DNA of 11,331 nt from Candidatus Microgenomates bacterium (GCA_012797935.1 JAAZOC010000054.1:1-11331); one strand, 5' to 3'; shown: positions 1 through 6,101, counted from the stretch's first letter. A program made the numbers and translations. The notes: generated by a model from the sequence alone, not told the origin.

Positions 1-1
1 G

Positions 2-181
2 GTCATTTGCGTTGAGTGTCAGGTTGTAAATGATACAGATGATATACAGATTGATAAAGATGGCTGGTCTGCAAGGACTATCCATATGGGTAATTCAGTT
101 ATGTTTGAATATATGGTCATAGTCCGAAAAGATACCCCTACTGTCTTAACTGATACTTTCAATTGGGAGACAGTTGCTTAG
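2..181 (+). CDS. C-terminal fragment of an unrecognised protein (5' end outside window)
   Basis: An open frame enters from the left edge and runs 59 codons to a TAG at 179-181. The visible tail contains GWSARTIHMGNSVMFEYMV and ends NWETVA. It looks like a soluble beta-type segment with alternating polar and hydrophobic residues, has one C-x-x-C spacing near the edge (VICVEC), and shows no membrane segment. I do not recognise the family. The predicted promoter of the next gene overlaps its last codons. The alternative, that this is non-coding, is less likely because the frame is open and codon use looks normal, but 59 codons is a short stretch to judge. Confidence 0.55.
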   Translation, partial: VICVECQVVNDTDDIQIDKDGWSARTIHMGNSVMFEYMVIVRKDTPTVLTDTFNWETVA

Positions 182-203
182 AATTTCCAGAAAATGGTAT
201 AAT
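174..203 (+). promoter_or_regulatory. Predicted promoter with extended -10 for the 376-765 gene
   Basis: TGGTATAAT at 195-203 is a perfect extended -10 element. A weak -35, TTGCTT, lies at 174-179 with an 18-bp spacer. Transcription would start near 210 and leave a leader of about 165 nt before the ATG at 376. The promoter overlaps the stop codon of the upstream gene. Confidence 0.6.
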
Positions 204-209
204 ATACTA

Positions 210-375
210 TAGGTTAAGTACCTATATATTCTTTCTTGTTTTTATACAAAAAGAATACTGCTCATTAAAAAGGCCTATTTATTCTTCTTGTTAATATCAA
301 CATCTAGTAATTTAAATTAGATTGTTGCATGTTGATATTAACCATCATACGATGGATTTTTCTCAGGGAGAAGAA
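210..375 (+). promoter_or_regulatory. Structured 5' leader with three inverted repeats
   Basis: The predicted leader holds three possible hairpins. At 227-257 a 12-bp AT-rich stem has one bulged C and a 6-nt loop. At 290-303 and 329-342 there is a perfect 14-bp inverted repeat (GTTAATATCAACAT and its complement) around a 25-nt loop, which itself holds the palindrome TAATTTAAATTA at 308-319. At 342-355 a small stem CCATC/GATGG has a 4-nt loop. The segments at 221-245 and 274-297 are also imperfect direct repeats of each other (CCTATxTATTC, TTCTTGTT). I match this to no known riboswitch. It could be a cis-regulatory leader, a small RNA or a protein-binding site. Confidence 0.45.
365..370 (+). 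promoter_or_regulatory. Shine-Dalgarno AGGGAG that fixes the start at 376
   Basis: AGGGAG lies 5 nt upstream of the ATG. It is notable because nearly every other gene in the window has no recognisable Shine-Dalgarno sequence. Confidence 0.65.
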
Positions 376-765
376 ATGAAAAAGAAATTCGCTTTCGTAT
401 CAGTAATTATTGCGATCCTTGTGATTGCAGCAGCCCCTTTATTTCCAACGGGATCTTACATTTTGGTAAGATACACTCCTCTTGGTTATTTGGGCGGACA
501 GGAAATCAATGTTGATCTTACCTTGAACGAACGTGTGGTTTGCACATGGGATCTTGGTAATACTCAGCCATGGGATCGTGGAGAAAATAATCTCTACTTT
601 GTCCCTGTTGAGGGTAATTGTCCAAGTCTGGACGAAAGAAATCTTGTCGTATGGAATGTTCAGCAAAACTATGCTGAAGTATATTTTCAGAATGAAAAAG
701 TTCTGGAAATCCCCATATGGACAACGGATAATGCTGGGAAGTATTCTCTTCTTCAGCAAAAATAG
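376..765 (+). CDS. Small exported or membrane-anchored protein, function unknown
   Basis: This 129-residue protein begins with a basic N terminus (MKKKF) and a hydrophobic stretch at residues 6-22, so it is either a signal peptide or a single N-terminal anchor. The rest (27-129) is polar, aromatic and apparently beta-rich, with two cysteines (C56 and C82) that could form a disulfide outside the cell. The start at 376 is chosen over an in-frame ATG at 322 because AGGGAG at 365-370 is well spaced as a Shine-Dalgarno, the signal-like segment then sits at the N terminus, and the 322 start would lie inside the upstream hairpin region. A strong terminator follows directly, so it is a one-gene unit. 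Its GC content, about 40 percent by hand count, is above its neighbours. No family recognised. Confidence 0.75.
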   Translation: MKKKFAFVSVIIAILVIAAAPLFPTGSYILVRYTPLGYLGGQEINVDLTLNERVVCTWDLGNTQPWDRGENNLYFVPVEGNCPSLDERNLVVWNVQQNYAEVYFQNEKVLEIPIWTTDNAGKYSLLQQK

Positions 766-771
766 GCCTTC

Positions 772-823
772 GAAGGGGTCAAGTACTTAGCATCTGCTGA
801 GCTTGGCCCCTTCCAAACCTTTT
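772..823 (+). terminator. Long hairpin terminator after the small exported protein gene
   Basis: GAAGGGGTCAAG at 772-783 pairs with CTTGGCCCCTTC at 802-813 (one G-T pair). After a 2-nt bulge (784-785), an inner stem of 786-791 with 796-801 closes a 4-nt loop. The hairpin is followed by a T-rich but interrupted run (CCTTTTCTT). It lies 7 nt after the stop codon. Confidence 0.75.
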
Positions 824-834
824 CTTGATTGATA

Positions 835-843
835 TGTTAAAAT
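835..843 (+). promoter_or_regulatory. Extended -10 promoter for the thioredoxin reductase-like gene
   Basis: TGTTAAAAT matches the extended -10 form TGnTAnAAT. No convincing -35 is seen at normal spacing. The motif overlaps an in-frame ATG at 842, so transcription would start downstream of that codon, near 850. This argues for translation starting at 872. Confidence 0.5.
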
Positions 844-871
844 GGTAGAAATAATCTTAGTCTACCTCTTT

Positions 872-1807
872 ATGAATGAATCAAGAATATATGACATAGC
901 TATAGTTGGTTCTGGTCCTGCAGGCTATTCTGCAAGTATATATGCAAGTAGATACAAACTTTCAAATATTGTTTTTGGTAAATTAGCAGGTGGGACGATT
1001 ACTGAAGCTCACAAGGTTTGTAATTATCCTGGTATCCCTGATGTCTCTGGTTTAGAACTTGGTATGAAGTTTCAAGATCAAACTAAAGAGTTAGGTGCTA
1101 GCATCTCAACAGAGAGTGTTGTTGATATAAAGAAAGAGGGAAATGTATTCAAAATATTTACAGATTTGAATAAAGAATATACTGCTAAAACTGTGATTCT
1201 TGCTACTGGTACAGATAGAAACAAATTAGCAATTCCGAGAGAAGATGAATATGTAGGCAAAGGTCTTTCATACTGTGCTACTTGTGATGCCATGTTCTAT
1301 AGAGGAAAAACAGTAGGTGTCGTTGGTGGTAGTAATGCTGCTACAATGGCAGCTACAATGCTTTCTGATATTGCCGAACATGTATATATCATTTATAGAG
1401 GTCTTGAATTAAGAGGAGAACCAGCATGGGTTGAACAAGTTTTAAAGAAAGAAAATGTTACAGTTGTATATCAAACACTAATAACTGGCTTGGAGGGCGA
1501 ACAAAGACTTCAAAGAGTAAAACTATCTAAAGAATTTAATGGTAATGAATATATTGATTTAGACGGACTTTTTGTAGAAATTGGATCCGAACCAAATATC
1601 GTATTGCCAGTAAAACTAGGATTAGAGTTAGACAAACAAAACTATATTATTGTCGATCAAACACAGGCAACTAGTTTTGAAGGTATATGGGCAGCAGGTG
1701 ACTGCACTACTAACTCAAATAAGTTCAAACAAGTAATTACAGCAGTTGCAGAAGGTGGTGTTGCTGCCAATTCAATATATACATATTTGAAGGAAAACAA
1801 TATTTAG
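872..1807 (+). CDS. trxB: Thioredoxin reductase-like FAD flavoprotein
   Basis: This low-molecular-weight thioredoxin reductase family protein (311 residues, close to the usual 310-320) would pass electrons from a pyridine nucleotide through FAD to a redox-active disulfide and on to thioredoxin. Visible motifs are GSGPAG at 13-18 (FAD ADP-binding), the active-site CATC at 135-138 followed by DAMFYRG, a second Rossmann motif VVGGSNAA around 150-157, and GIWAAGDC at 271-278. The usual NADPH 2'-phosphate motif HRRxxxR is replaced by YRGLELR at 175-181, keeping the first and last arginines but losing the middle one. Cofactor preference may therefore differ, and a different electron donor is possible. 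The start at 872 is preferred to 842 because the predicted -10 box overlaps 842 and MNESRIYDIAIVGSG gives a normal N terminus. It lies upstream of the nrd genes. No thioredoxin gene is in the window. Confidence 0.9.
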   Translation: MNESRIYDIAIVGSGPAGYSASIYASRYKLSNIVFGKLAGGTITEAHKVCNYPGIPDVSGLELGMKFQDQTKELGASISTESVVDIKKEGNVFKIFTDLNKEYTAKTVILATGTDRNKLAIPREDEYVGKGLSYCATCDAMFYRGKTVGVVGGSNAATMAATMLSDIAEHVYIIYRGLELRGEPAWVEQVLKKENVTVVYQTLITGLEGEQRLQRVKLSKEFNGNEYIDLDGLFVEIGSEPNIVLPVKLGLELDKQNYIIVDQTQATSFEGIWAAGDCTTNSNKFKQVITAVAEGGVAANSIYTYLKENNI

Positions 1808-1813
1808 CATTAC

Positions 1814-1829
1814 ATACAATATCTTGTAT
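1814..1829 (+). promoter_or_regulatory. NrdR-box-like palindrome 1
   Basis: ATACAATATCTTGTAT is palindromic in 14 of 16 positions and resembles the NrdR box ACAC-ATATAT-GTGT. It shares the 11-mer ACATACAATAT (1812-1822) with the second site, 174 bp downstream. It lies 6 nt after the trxB stop, so it could instead act as a weak hairpin at the trxB 3' end. Confidence 0.45.
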
Positions 1830-1987
1830 ACATTTCCACTACATATCACAACCGATATAATTCGTAAGTGGTCCTGTAGTATTTGTCTATTTTCCAGTTT
1901 CTTCTTTCATAACAACAATAACAGAGAATTCATCACTCTATAGGTTGTTGACCATACACTATCCATTGGGATATCTTAAAACACAAC

Positions 1988-2003
1988 ATACAATATATTG
2001 TGT
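1988..2003 (+). promoter_or_regulatory. NrdR-box-like palindrome 2 (likely operator)
   Basis: ATACAATATATTGTGT contains the perfect palindrome ACAATATATTGT (1990-2001) and closely fits the NrdR operator pattern. It lies just downstream of the predicted transcription start and 8 nt before the nrdR ATG, a position suited to repression by blocking RNA polymerase. Confidence 0.7.
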
Positions 2004-2011
2004 TTTGAAAT

Positions 2012-2461
2012 ATGAAGTGTCCATTTTGCGGATGTGAAGCTACAAAAGTAGTAGATAAAAGAGACAACAGAGACGACAGTTCTACAAGAAGAAGAAGGCA
2101 ATGCCTTAGATGTGGAAGAAGGTACACCACATATGAAAGGATTGAGAACATAGATGTAAGTATCTTGAAAAAAGATGGCTCTTTAGAAAAGTTTGATCAA
2201 CAAAAAATAATAAAAGGAATCAGAAAGGCTGTAGATGAACATAAAATATCATTAGAGGATATAGAAGCCTTTGCTGAAGATATTGAGAGACAGGTCATCA
2301 ACAGTGAAGAACCAATGAGTTCAAAAGAGATAGGCTTGAAGATATTAGATTGGTTAAGAGATAAGGATCCAATGGCATATATACGATTTGCATCTGTATA
2401 TAAAGGCTTTAATGGTTTGGAGGAAATTAAAGAAGAGATTAAAAATCTAGAAAAAATTTAA
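2012..2461 (+). CDS. nrdR: Transcriptional repressor NrdR
   Basis: NrdR is the nucleotide-sensing repressor of ribonucleotide reductase genes. It binds ATP or dATP in an ATP-cone and DNA through a zinc ribbon. The protein is 149 residues, the family norm. Cysteines C3, C6, C31 and C34 form the zinc ribbon (MKCPFCG and CLRCGRRYTTYER), an arginine run at 26-29 follows the family pattern, and residues about 47-137 are the ATP-cone (SILKKDGSLEKFD onward). No Shine-Dalgarno is visible. The gene is immediately upstream of nrdD, 18 nt away, so it is the first gene of the operon and probably represses itself and the reductase through the palindrome at 1988-2003. Confidence 0.97.
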   Translation: MKCPFCGCEATKVVDKRDNRDDSSTRRRRQCLRCGRRYTTYERIENIDVSILKKDGSLEKFDQQKIIKGIRKAVDEHKISLEDIEAFAEDIERQVINSEEPMSSKEIGLKILDWLRDKDPMAYIRFASVYKGFNGLEEIKEEIKNLEKI

Positions 2462-2479
2462 ATTATTATATAGATCCAC

Positions 2480-4543
2480 ATGGCTGCCCAGAAAAGTGCC
2501 AAATTATTCAAGGTAAAAAAGAGAGATGGTCGTTTAGTTAGATTCGAGAAAGAGAGAATAGTTACAGGTATATTTAAAGCTGCTGAGAGTGTTGGTGGAA
2601 AGGACAGAAAAAGAGCAGAAGAGATAGCAGATGAAGTAGTAGTAAGATTAAAAAAGAAGTATTCAGAAAAAGAGTTCGTAAAAAGCCAGGATATCGCAGA
2701 TATGGTTTCTCAGGTGCTTTTAGATATGGGTCACGGTAAAACTTCTATCGCATTTGGATTGTTTGTGGACTTAAAGAATCAGGTTAGAAATATCAAATCA
2801 CTTGTAGATGCAAATACACTAGTAAAAGATTACATAGATAAACTCGATTGGCAGGTAAATGAAAACAGTAACATGGCATATTCATGGCAGGGATTAAATA
2901 ACTATATCTCCTCTACTGTTCAAGCAAATTATTGGTTGCATAGTATCTATCCAAAAGAAATTTCAAATGCAAATATTAACAAAGATTTCCATATCCATGA
3001 TTTGGGAATGTTAGCTACATATTGTTGTGGTTGGAGTTTAGAAGATCTTCTTCTTAAGGGTTTTACTGGTGTCAAAGGAAAGGTATCTTCTGGTCCAGCA
3101 AAACACTTTAGTGCTGCTTTGGGTCAATGTGTTAATTTCTTCTACACATTGCAACATGAAGCTGCAGGTGCTCAGGCATTTTCAAGTTTTGATACCTTTC
3201 TAGCACCATTCATTAGATATGATGGTTTGTCTTACAAAGAAGTAAAACAGAAGATGCAGGAGTTCATATACAACATGAACGTTCCTACAAGGGTTGGTTG
3301 TCAGACACCGTTTACAAATATTACTTTGGATTTGATTCCATCAGGGATACTTGCAGATCAAGGAGTAATTATTGGTGGTCAGGTTCAAAAAGAAAAGTAT
3401 AAGGATTTCCAAAAGGAAATGGATATGATAAATAGGGCTTTCTGTGAAATTATGATGGAAGGTGACTCCCAAGGAAGACTGTTCTCCTACCCTATTCCAA
3501 CTTACAATTTAACAAAAGATTTTGATTGGGATAAAAAAGAATACAAGCTAATTTGGGAAATGACAGCAAAATACGGTATCCCATACTTCTCAAATTTCAT
3601 AAACTCAGATATGAGTCCAGACGACGCTAGAAGTATGTGCTGTAGATTGAGACTTGATAATAGAGAGTTAAGAAAGAGAGGTGGTGGTCTTTTTGGTGCG
3701 AACCCATTAACTGGAAGTATTGGTGTTGTAACAATAAATCTTCCAAGAATTGGTTTTGAAGCGAAGAACAAGAGAGACTACTTTACTAGATTGAACAAGA
3801 TGATGGATTTAGCAAAAAAGAGTCTGATGATAAAGAGAAAATTCATCGAGAAGTATATGGATGTTGGTCTCTACCCATATTCTCGTTTCTATCTCGCAGA
3901 TATTAAGAAAAGGTTTGGAGAATATTATAAGAATCATTTCAATACAATAGGAATATTAGGTATGAATGAGTCCATGATGAATTTCTTTAAAGACAAAGAC
4001 AAGGGTATAACTTCTGAAGAAGGAAGAGAATTTGCTTTGGAGATTATGGACCATATGAGAGAAAGATTAATGAAGTACCAGGAGGAAACTAATCAACTGT
4101 TTAATTTAGAAGCGACTCCAGGTGAGGGAGCTACATACAAATTTGCAAAAGCAGATAAAAAGAAGTTTGGAGATGGTATCTTCTCAGCTGCAGAAATTGG
4201 TATGCATAAAGATGGCCCTCCATACTATACAAATAGTACACAGCTACCTGTTGGTTTAACAGAGGATGTATTTGAAGCTCTTGATTTACAAGATGATTTC
4301 CAATGTAAATATACTGGAGGGACTGTTTTGCATATATACCTTGGAGAAAGAGTAAAATCTGTTGAGGCTACAAAGAATCTTGTTAAAAAGGTTGCAGAGA
4401 ATTACAAGCTACCTTACTTCTCAATTACTCCTACATTTAGTATTTGTCCAAAGCATGGTTATATTTCTGGAGAGCATAAGTATTGCCCTGTGTGCGATTC
4501 TGAGAGAGGCTATAAAGATGGAATGCCTTTTACAGAAGAATAA
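2480..4543 (+). CDS. nrdD: Anaerobic ribonucleoside-triphosphate reductase NrdD, lacking its glycyl-radical domain
   Basis: Class III ribonucleotide reductase makes dNTPs from NTPs in the absence of oxygen, using a glycyl radical. This 687-residue chain has an N-terminal ATP-cone (about 10-105, allosteric control), then the ten-stranded barrel: FHIHDLGMLATYCCGW with C182/C183, RVGCQTPFTNI with C274, and CCRLRLDNRELRKRGGGLFG at 387-406 followed by TGSIGVVTINLPR. Near the end YTGGTVLHIYLGE and SICPKHGYISGEHKYCPVC appear, the latter giving zinc ligands C656, C669, C672 and probably H659. An intact family member continues to a glycyl-radical loop. Here the chain stops 15 residues after the zinc motif (ending GMPFTEE), in what is a variable linker in other members. 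The missing loop is encoded separately at 4570-4710. On its own this chain could not carry the radical. Barrel motifs are intact, arguing against a decaying pseudogene. Confidence 0.95.
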   Translation: MAAQKSAKLFKVKKRDGRLVRFEKERIVTGIFKAAESVGGKDRKRAEEIADEVVVRLKKKYSEKEFVKSQDIADMVSQVLLDMGHGKTSIAFGLFVDLKNQVRNIKSLVDANTLVKDYIDKLDWQVNENSNMAYSWQGLNNYISSTVQANYWLHSIYPKEISNANINKDFHIHDLGMLATYCCGWSLEDLLLKGFTGVKGKVSSGPAKHFSAALGQCVNFFYTLQHEAAGAQAFSSFDTFLAPFIRYDGLSYKEVKQKMQEFIYNMNVPTRVGCQTPFTNITLDLIPSGILADQGVIIGGQVQKEKYKDFQKEMDMINRAFCEIMMEGDSQGRLFSYPIPTYNLTKDFDWDKKEYKLIWEMTAKYGIPYFSNFINSDMSPDDARSMCCRLRLDNRELRKRGGGLFGANPLTGSIGVVTINLPRIGFEAKNKRDYFTRLNKMMDLAKKSLMIKRKFIEKYMDVGLYPYSRFYLADIKKRFGEYYKNHFNTIGILGMNESMMNFFKDKDKGITSEEGREFALEIMDHMRERLMKYQEETNQLFNLEATPGEGATYKFAKADKKKFGDGIFSAAEIGMHKDGPPYYTNSTQLPVGLTEDVFEALDLQDDFQCKYTGGTVLHIYLGERVKSVEATKNLVKKVAENYKLPYFSITPTFSICPKHGYISGEHKYCPVCDSERGYKDGMPFTEE

Positions 4544-4569
4544 TATAAATAATTTAATTATTTACTCTT

Positions 4570-4710
4570 ATGAAGAAAGTCAAAAGACAAAGGTGCGAGG
4601 TATATTCTAGAGTTGTTGGCTATATAAGACCAATATCTCAGTGGAATGTTGGAAAACAAGCTGAGTGGGATGATAGAAAGATGTTTAATGTTGATTGTGC
4701 TACATGCTAA
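4570..4710 (+). CDS. Stand-alone glycyl-radical peptide: detached C terminus of NrdD
   Basis: This 46-residue ORF encodes the piece missing from the NrdD chain: RCEVYSRVVGYIRP at 8-21, with G17 the predicted radical glycine, then ISQWNVGKQAEWDDRKMF at 22-39, which matches the usual tail of class III reductases. It is in a different frame from nrdD, begins with ATG 26 nt after the nrdD stop, and the intervening bases are almost all A and T. Its stop codon overlaps the nrdG ATG (ATGCTAA, 4704-4710), which implies it is translated and coupled to nrdG. The peptide is very basic at the start (MKKVKRQR) and ends in DCATC, a terminal C-x-x-C. A single frameshift cannot fuse it to NrdD because its own frame has stops at 4546 and 4555. 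It probably docks onto NrdD, as the free glycyl-radical protein GrcA/YfiD does with pyruvate formate-lyase. A double indel error in the assembly is the main alternative. Confidence 0.88.
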   Translation: MKKVKRQRCEVYSRVVGYIRPISQWNVGKQAEWDDRKMFNVDCATC

Positions 4711-5399
4711 GAATTGGTGGACTAGAGAAAACATCTTTACTTGATTACCCAGGTAAGATATCAGCGATCATATTTACATATGGTTGTAATCTCAGATGCC
4801 CATATTGCCACAATCCGGAGCTAGTAATCGAAGAATACGATATTAGAAGATCCATTAAGAAAACTGCTATATATGATTTCTTAAAATCAAGGGTTGGTAA
4901 ATTAGATGCTGTTGTTGTTACAGGAGGTGAACCTTTAATCAATAGTGATCTCCCTGTTTTAATTAAAAAGATTAAAAAGCTAGGTTTCTTAGTAAAATTG
5001 GATACTAACGGACTGCTGCCAGATAGATTACAAGCAATCATTAACGATGGAACCATTGATTATATTGCTATGGATGTTAAATATCCTGGATTAGAGTACG
5101 TCAAACAATCGAACAGGAAAGATGCAGAAGAAACAATAAAAAGATCAATTGGGATTATTATGAACTCTGGAATTGATTATGAATTTAGAACTACATATGT
5201 AAAAGGTATTCATACAAAAGAGTCTGTAGAAAAAATAGGAGAACTCATAAAAGGGGCAAAGCGGTATTACATTCAGAATTTCAGAGATGGTAAAACAATT
5301 GATCCTTCATTAGACTCTTCGAACTCTTTCTCAGATTCTGAACTTAAAGATATTAAAAAAGTTGCTAAGAAATATGTAAAAAATACATATATTAGATAG
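4704..5399 (+). CDS. nrdG: Anaerobic ribonucleotide reductase activating protein, radical SAM
   Basis: NrdG uses a [4Fe-4S] cluster and S-adenosylmethionine to abstract a hydrogen from the reductase glycine, creating the glycyl radical. The 231-residue protein has the cluster motif CNLRCPYC (C28, C32, C35) and VVTGGEPL around residues 73-80, the SAM-binding GGE motif. The opening GGLEKTSLLDYPGKISAIIF is typical of the longer NrdG variant. I chose ATG 4704 over the in-frame TTG at 4695 because the family N terminus starts about there and ATG overlaps the stop of the glycyl-radical ORF by 7 nt, the usual form of coupling. Its substrate here would be the separate 46-residue peptide, alone or docked on NrdD. 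Its 3' end overlaps lexA on the other strand by 8 nt. Confidence 0.95.
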   Translation: MLRIGGLEKTSLLDYPGKISAIIFTYGCNLRCPYCHNPELVIEEYDIRRSIKKTAIYDFLKSRVGKLDAVVVTGGEPLINSDLPVLIKKIKKLGFLVKLDTNGLLPDRLQAIINDGTIDYIAMDVKYPGLEYVKQSNRKDAEETIKRSIGIIMNSGIDYEFRTTYVKGIHTKESVEKIGELIKGAKRYYIQNFRDGKTIDPSLDSSNSFSDSELKDIKKVAKKYVKNTYIR

Positions 5400-6042
5400 A
5401 TGGATTCTCTAGTACACTTACAACTTTTCCGTTCAATATCCCGTCAGTATTCCTATCCAAATAGATAGGCTTATTAAGTGGGTTGCTAGAGTCTGGATAA
5501 AGAATAACCATATCTTTCTTTTGCTGAAATCTTTTTACGGTCGCGCAGTTGTCTATAACAGCAACGACTATATCTCCATTTTCTATCTCACTATCTTTCT
5601 GAACAATTAAATATGATCCATTCTTTAAATATCTTCCATCTATATTGGCAAGATCCATAGAATCGCCTTTTACAATCAGAGAAAAGAGATTATCCTTCTT
5701 TCCTACTATATTTTTATCTACTTTAAGAATTCCCAAATTCTCTTCTTCTGCTGAAACCATAGGAATACCAGCATTTGCATACCCGAATATGGGTATACCA
5801 ACTAAGTAGTCGTATACTATCTGGTCATCTTCTTCTACCATATGTATACCCCTAGCCTCACCAGTTCTAATAATGTACCCTTTCTTTTCAAGGGCAATAA
5901 GGTGACTTACAACCCCTCTCTTCGTGTTTATACCCAATTCTTGCTGCAATTCTGCAAGAGAAGGAGCATAACCATTCTCAAGAAAACACATCTTAATTGC
6001 TCTAAGAGCAGCTTCCTGTTTAGGTGTTAGTATACTATCCAT
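5392..6042 (-). CDS. lexA: LexA-type SOS repressor
   Basis: LexA represses DNA-damage genes and is inactivated by RecA-stimulated self-cleavage. The 216-residue protein has an N-terminal winged helix (about 1-66, with TPKQEAALRAI, SLAELQQELGI as the helix-turn-helix region, and GVVSHLIALEKKGYI) and a C-terminal S24 peptidase domain. The cleavage site is A91-G92 in GYANAGIP, the nucleophile is S128 in VKGDSM, and the general-base lysine is K170 in ATVKRF. All catalytic parts are present, so self-cleavage is expected. It is transcribed away from the DUF4870-like gene and converges with nrdG. A palindrome over its -35 suggests autoregulation. A phage-type repressor of the same fold is less likely, given no phage genes nearby. 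Confidence 0.93.
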   Translation of the reverse strand: MDSILTPKQEAALRAIKMCFLENGYAPSLAELQQELGINTKRGVVSHLIALEKKGYIIRTGEARGIHMVEEDDQIVYDYLVGIPIFGYANAGIPMVSAEEENLGILKVDKNIVGKKDNLFSLIVKGDSMDLANIDGRYLKNGSYLIVQKDSEIENGDIVVAVIDNCATVKRFQQKKDMVILYPDSSNPLNKPIYLDRNTDGILNGKVVSVLENPSI

Positions 6043-6073
6043 ATATTTTTACACTAAACTTATGTATATACCT

Positions 6074-6101
6074 AGTATACCCCTACTTACAACTTGTACA
6101 A
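6074..6101 (-). promoter_or_regulatory. lexA promoter
   Basis: On the minus strand, TTGTAC (6101-6096) and TATACT (6079-6074) are separated by 16 bp. Transcription would start near 6067, about 25 nt before the ATG at 6042. The -35 hexamer lies within the 12-bp palindrome at 6092-6103. Confidence 0.6.

Larger units (their letters stand above)
1808..2011 (+). promoter_or_regulatory. nrdR upstream region with predicted promoter
   Basis: This gap of 204 nt holds two NrdR-box-like palindromes and a candidate sigma-70 promoter: TTGACC at 1948-1953 (5 of 6 to consensus), an 18-bp spacer, and TATCTT at 1972-1977. That puts the start of transcription near 1984. A degenerate third box-like sequence, ATACACTATCCATTGG, is at 1954-1969 between the promoter elements. 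No open reading frame of note is seen on the + strand. Confidence 0.45.

Noticed and set aside
842..871. Upstream in-frame ATG for the thioredoxin reductase-like gene.
   Set aside because: It overlaps the predicted -10 box and adds ten residues (MVEIILVYLF) not expected in this family.
1814..1829. Imperfect palindrome as the trxB terminator.
   Set aside because: The stem is AT-rich and is not followed by a T tract. The match to the site before nrdR makes a regulatory site more likely.
1933..2151. Antisense frames over nrdR and other genes (also near 439-759, 3502-3771, 4745-5056, 10871-11125).
   Set aside because: They mirror strongly supported genes, lack promoter or domain evidence, and look like shadow frames.
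2480..4543. nrdD as a pseudogene truncated by a premature stop.
   Set aside because: All barrel and zinc motifs are intact, the missing domain is present as an undamaged ORF, and the operon order and nrdG overlap are preserved. Sequencing error is kept as an alternative.
4362..4610. An 82-codon + strand frame overlapping the end of nrdD and crossing the gap.
   Set aside because: It is out of frame with both nrdD and the radical-domain ORF, has no recognisable motifs, and most of it is a shadow of nrdD.
4530..4620. Programmed -1 or +1 ribosomal frameshift joining nrdD to its radical loop.
   Set aside because: The loop frame has stops at 4546 and 4555, after the nrdD stop at 4541, so no single shift gives a fusion. 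No classic slippery heptamer with downstream structure is seen.
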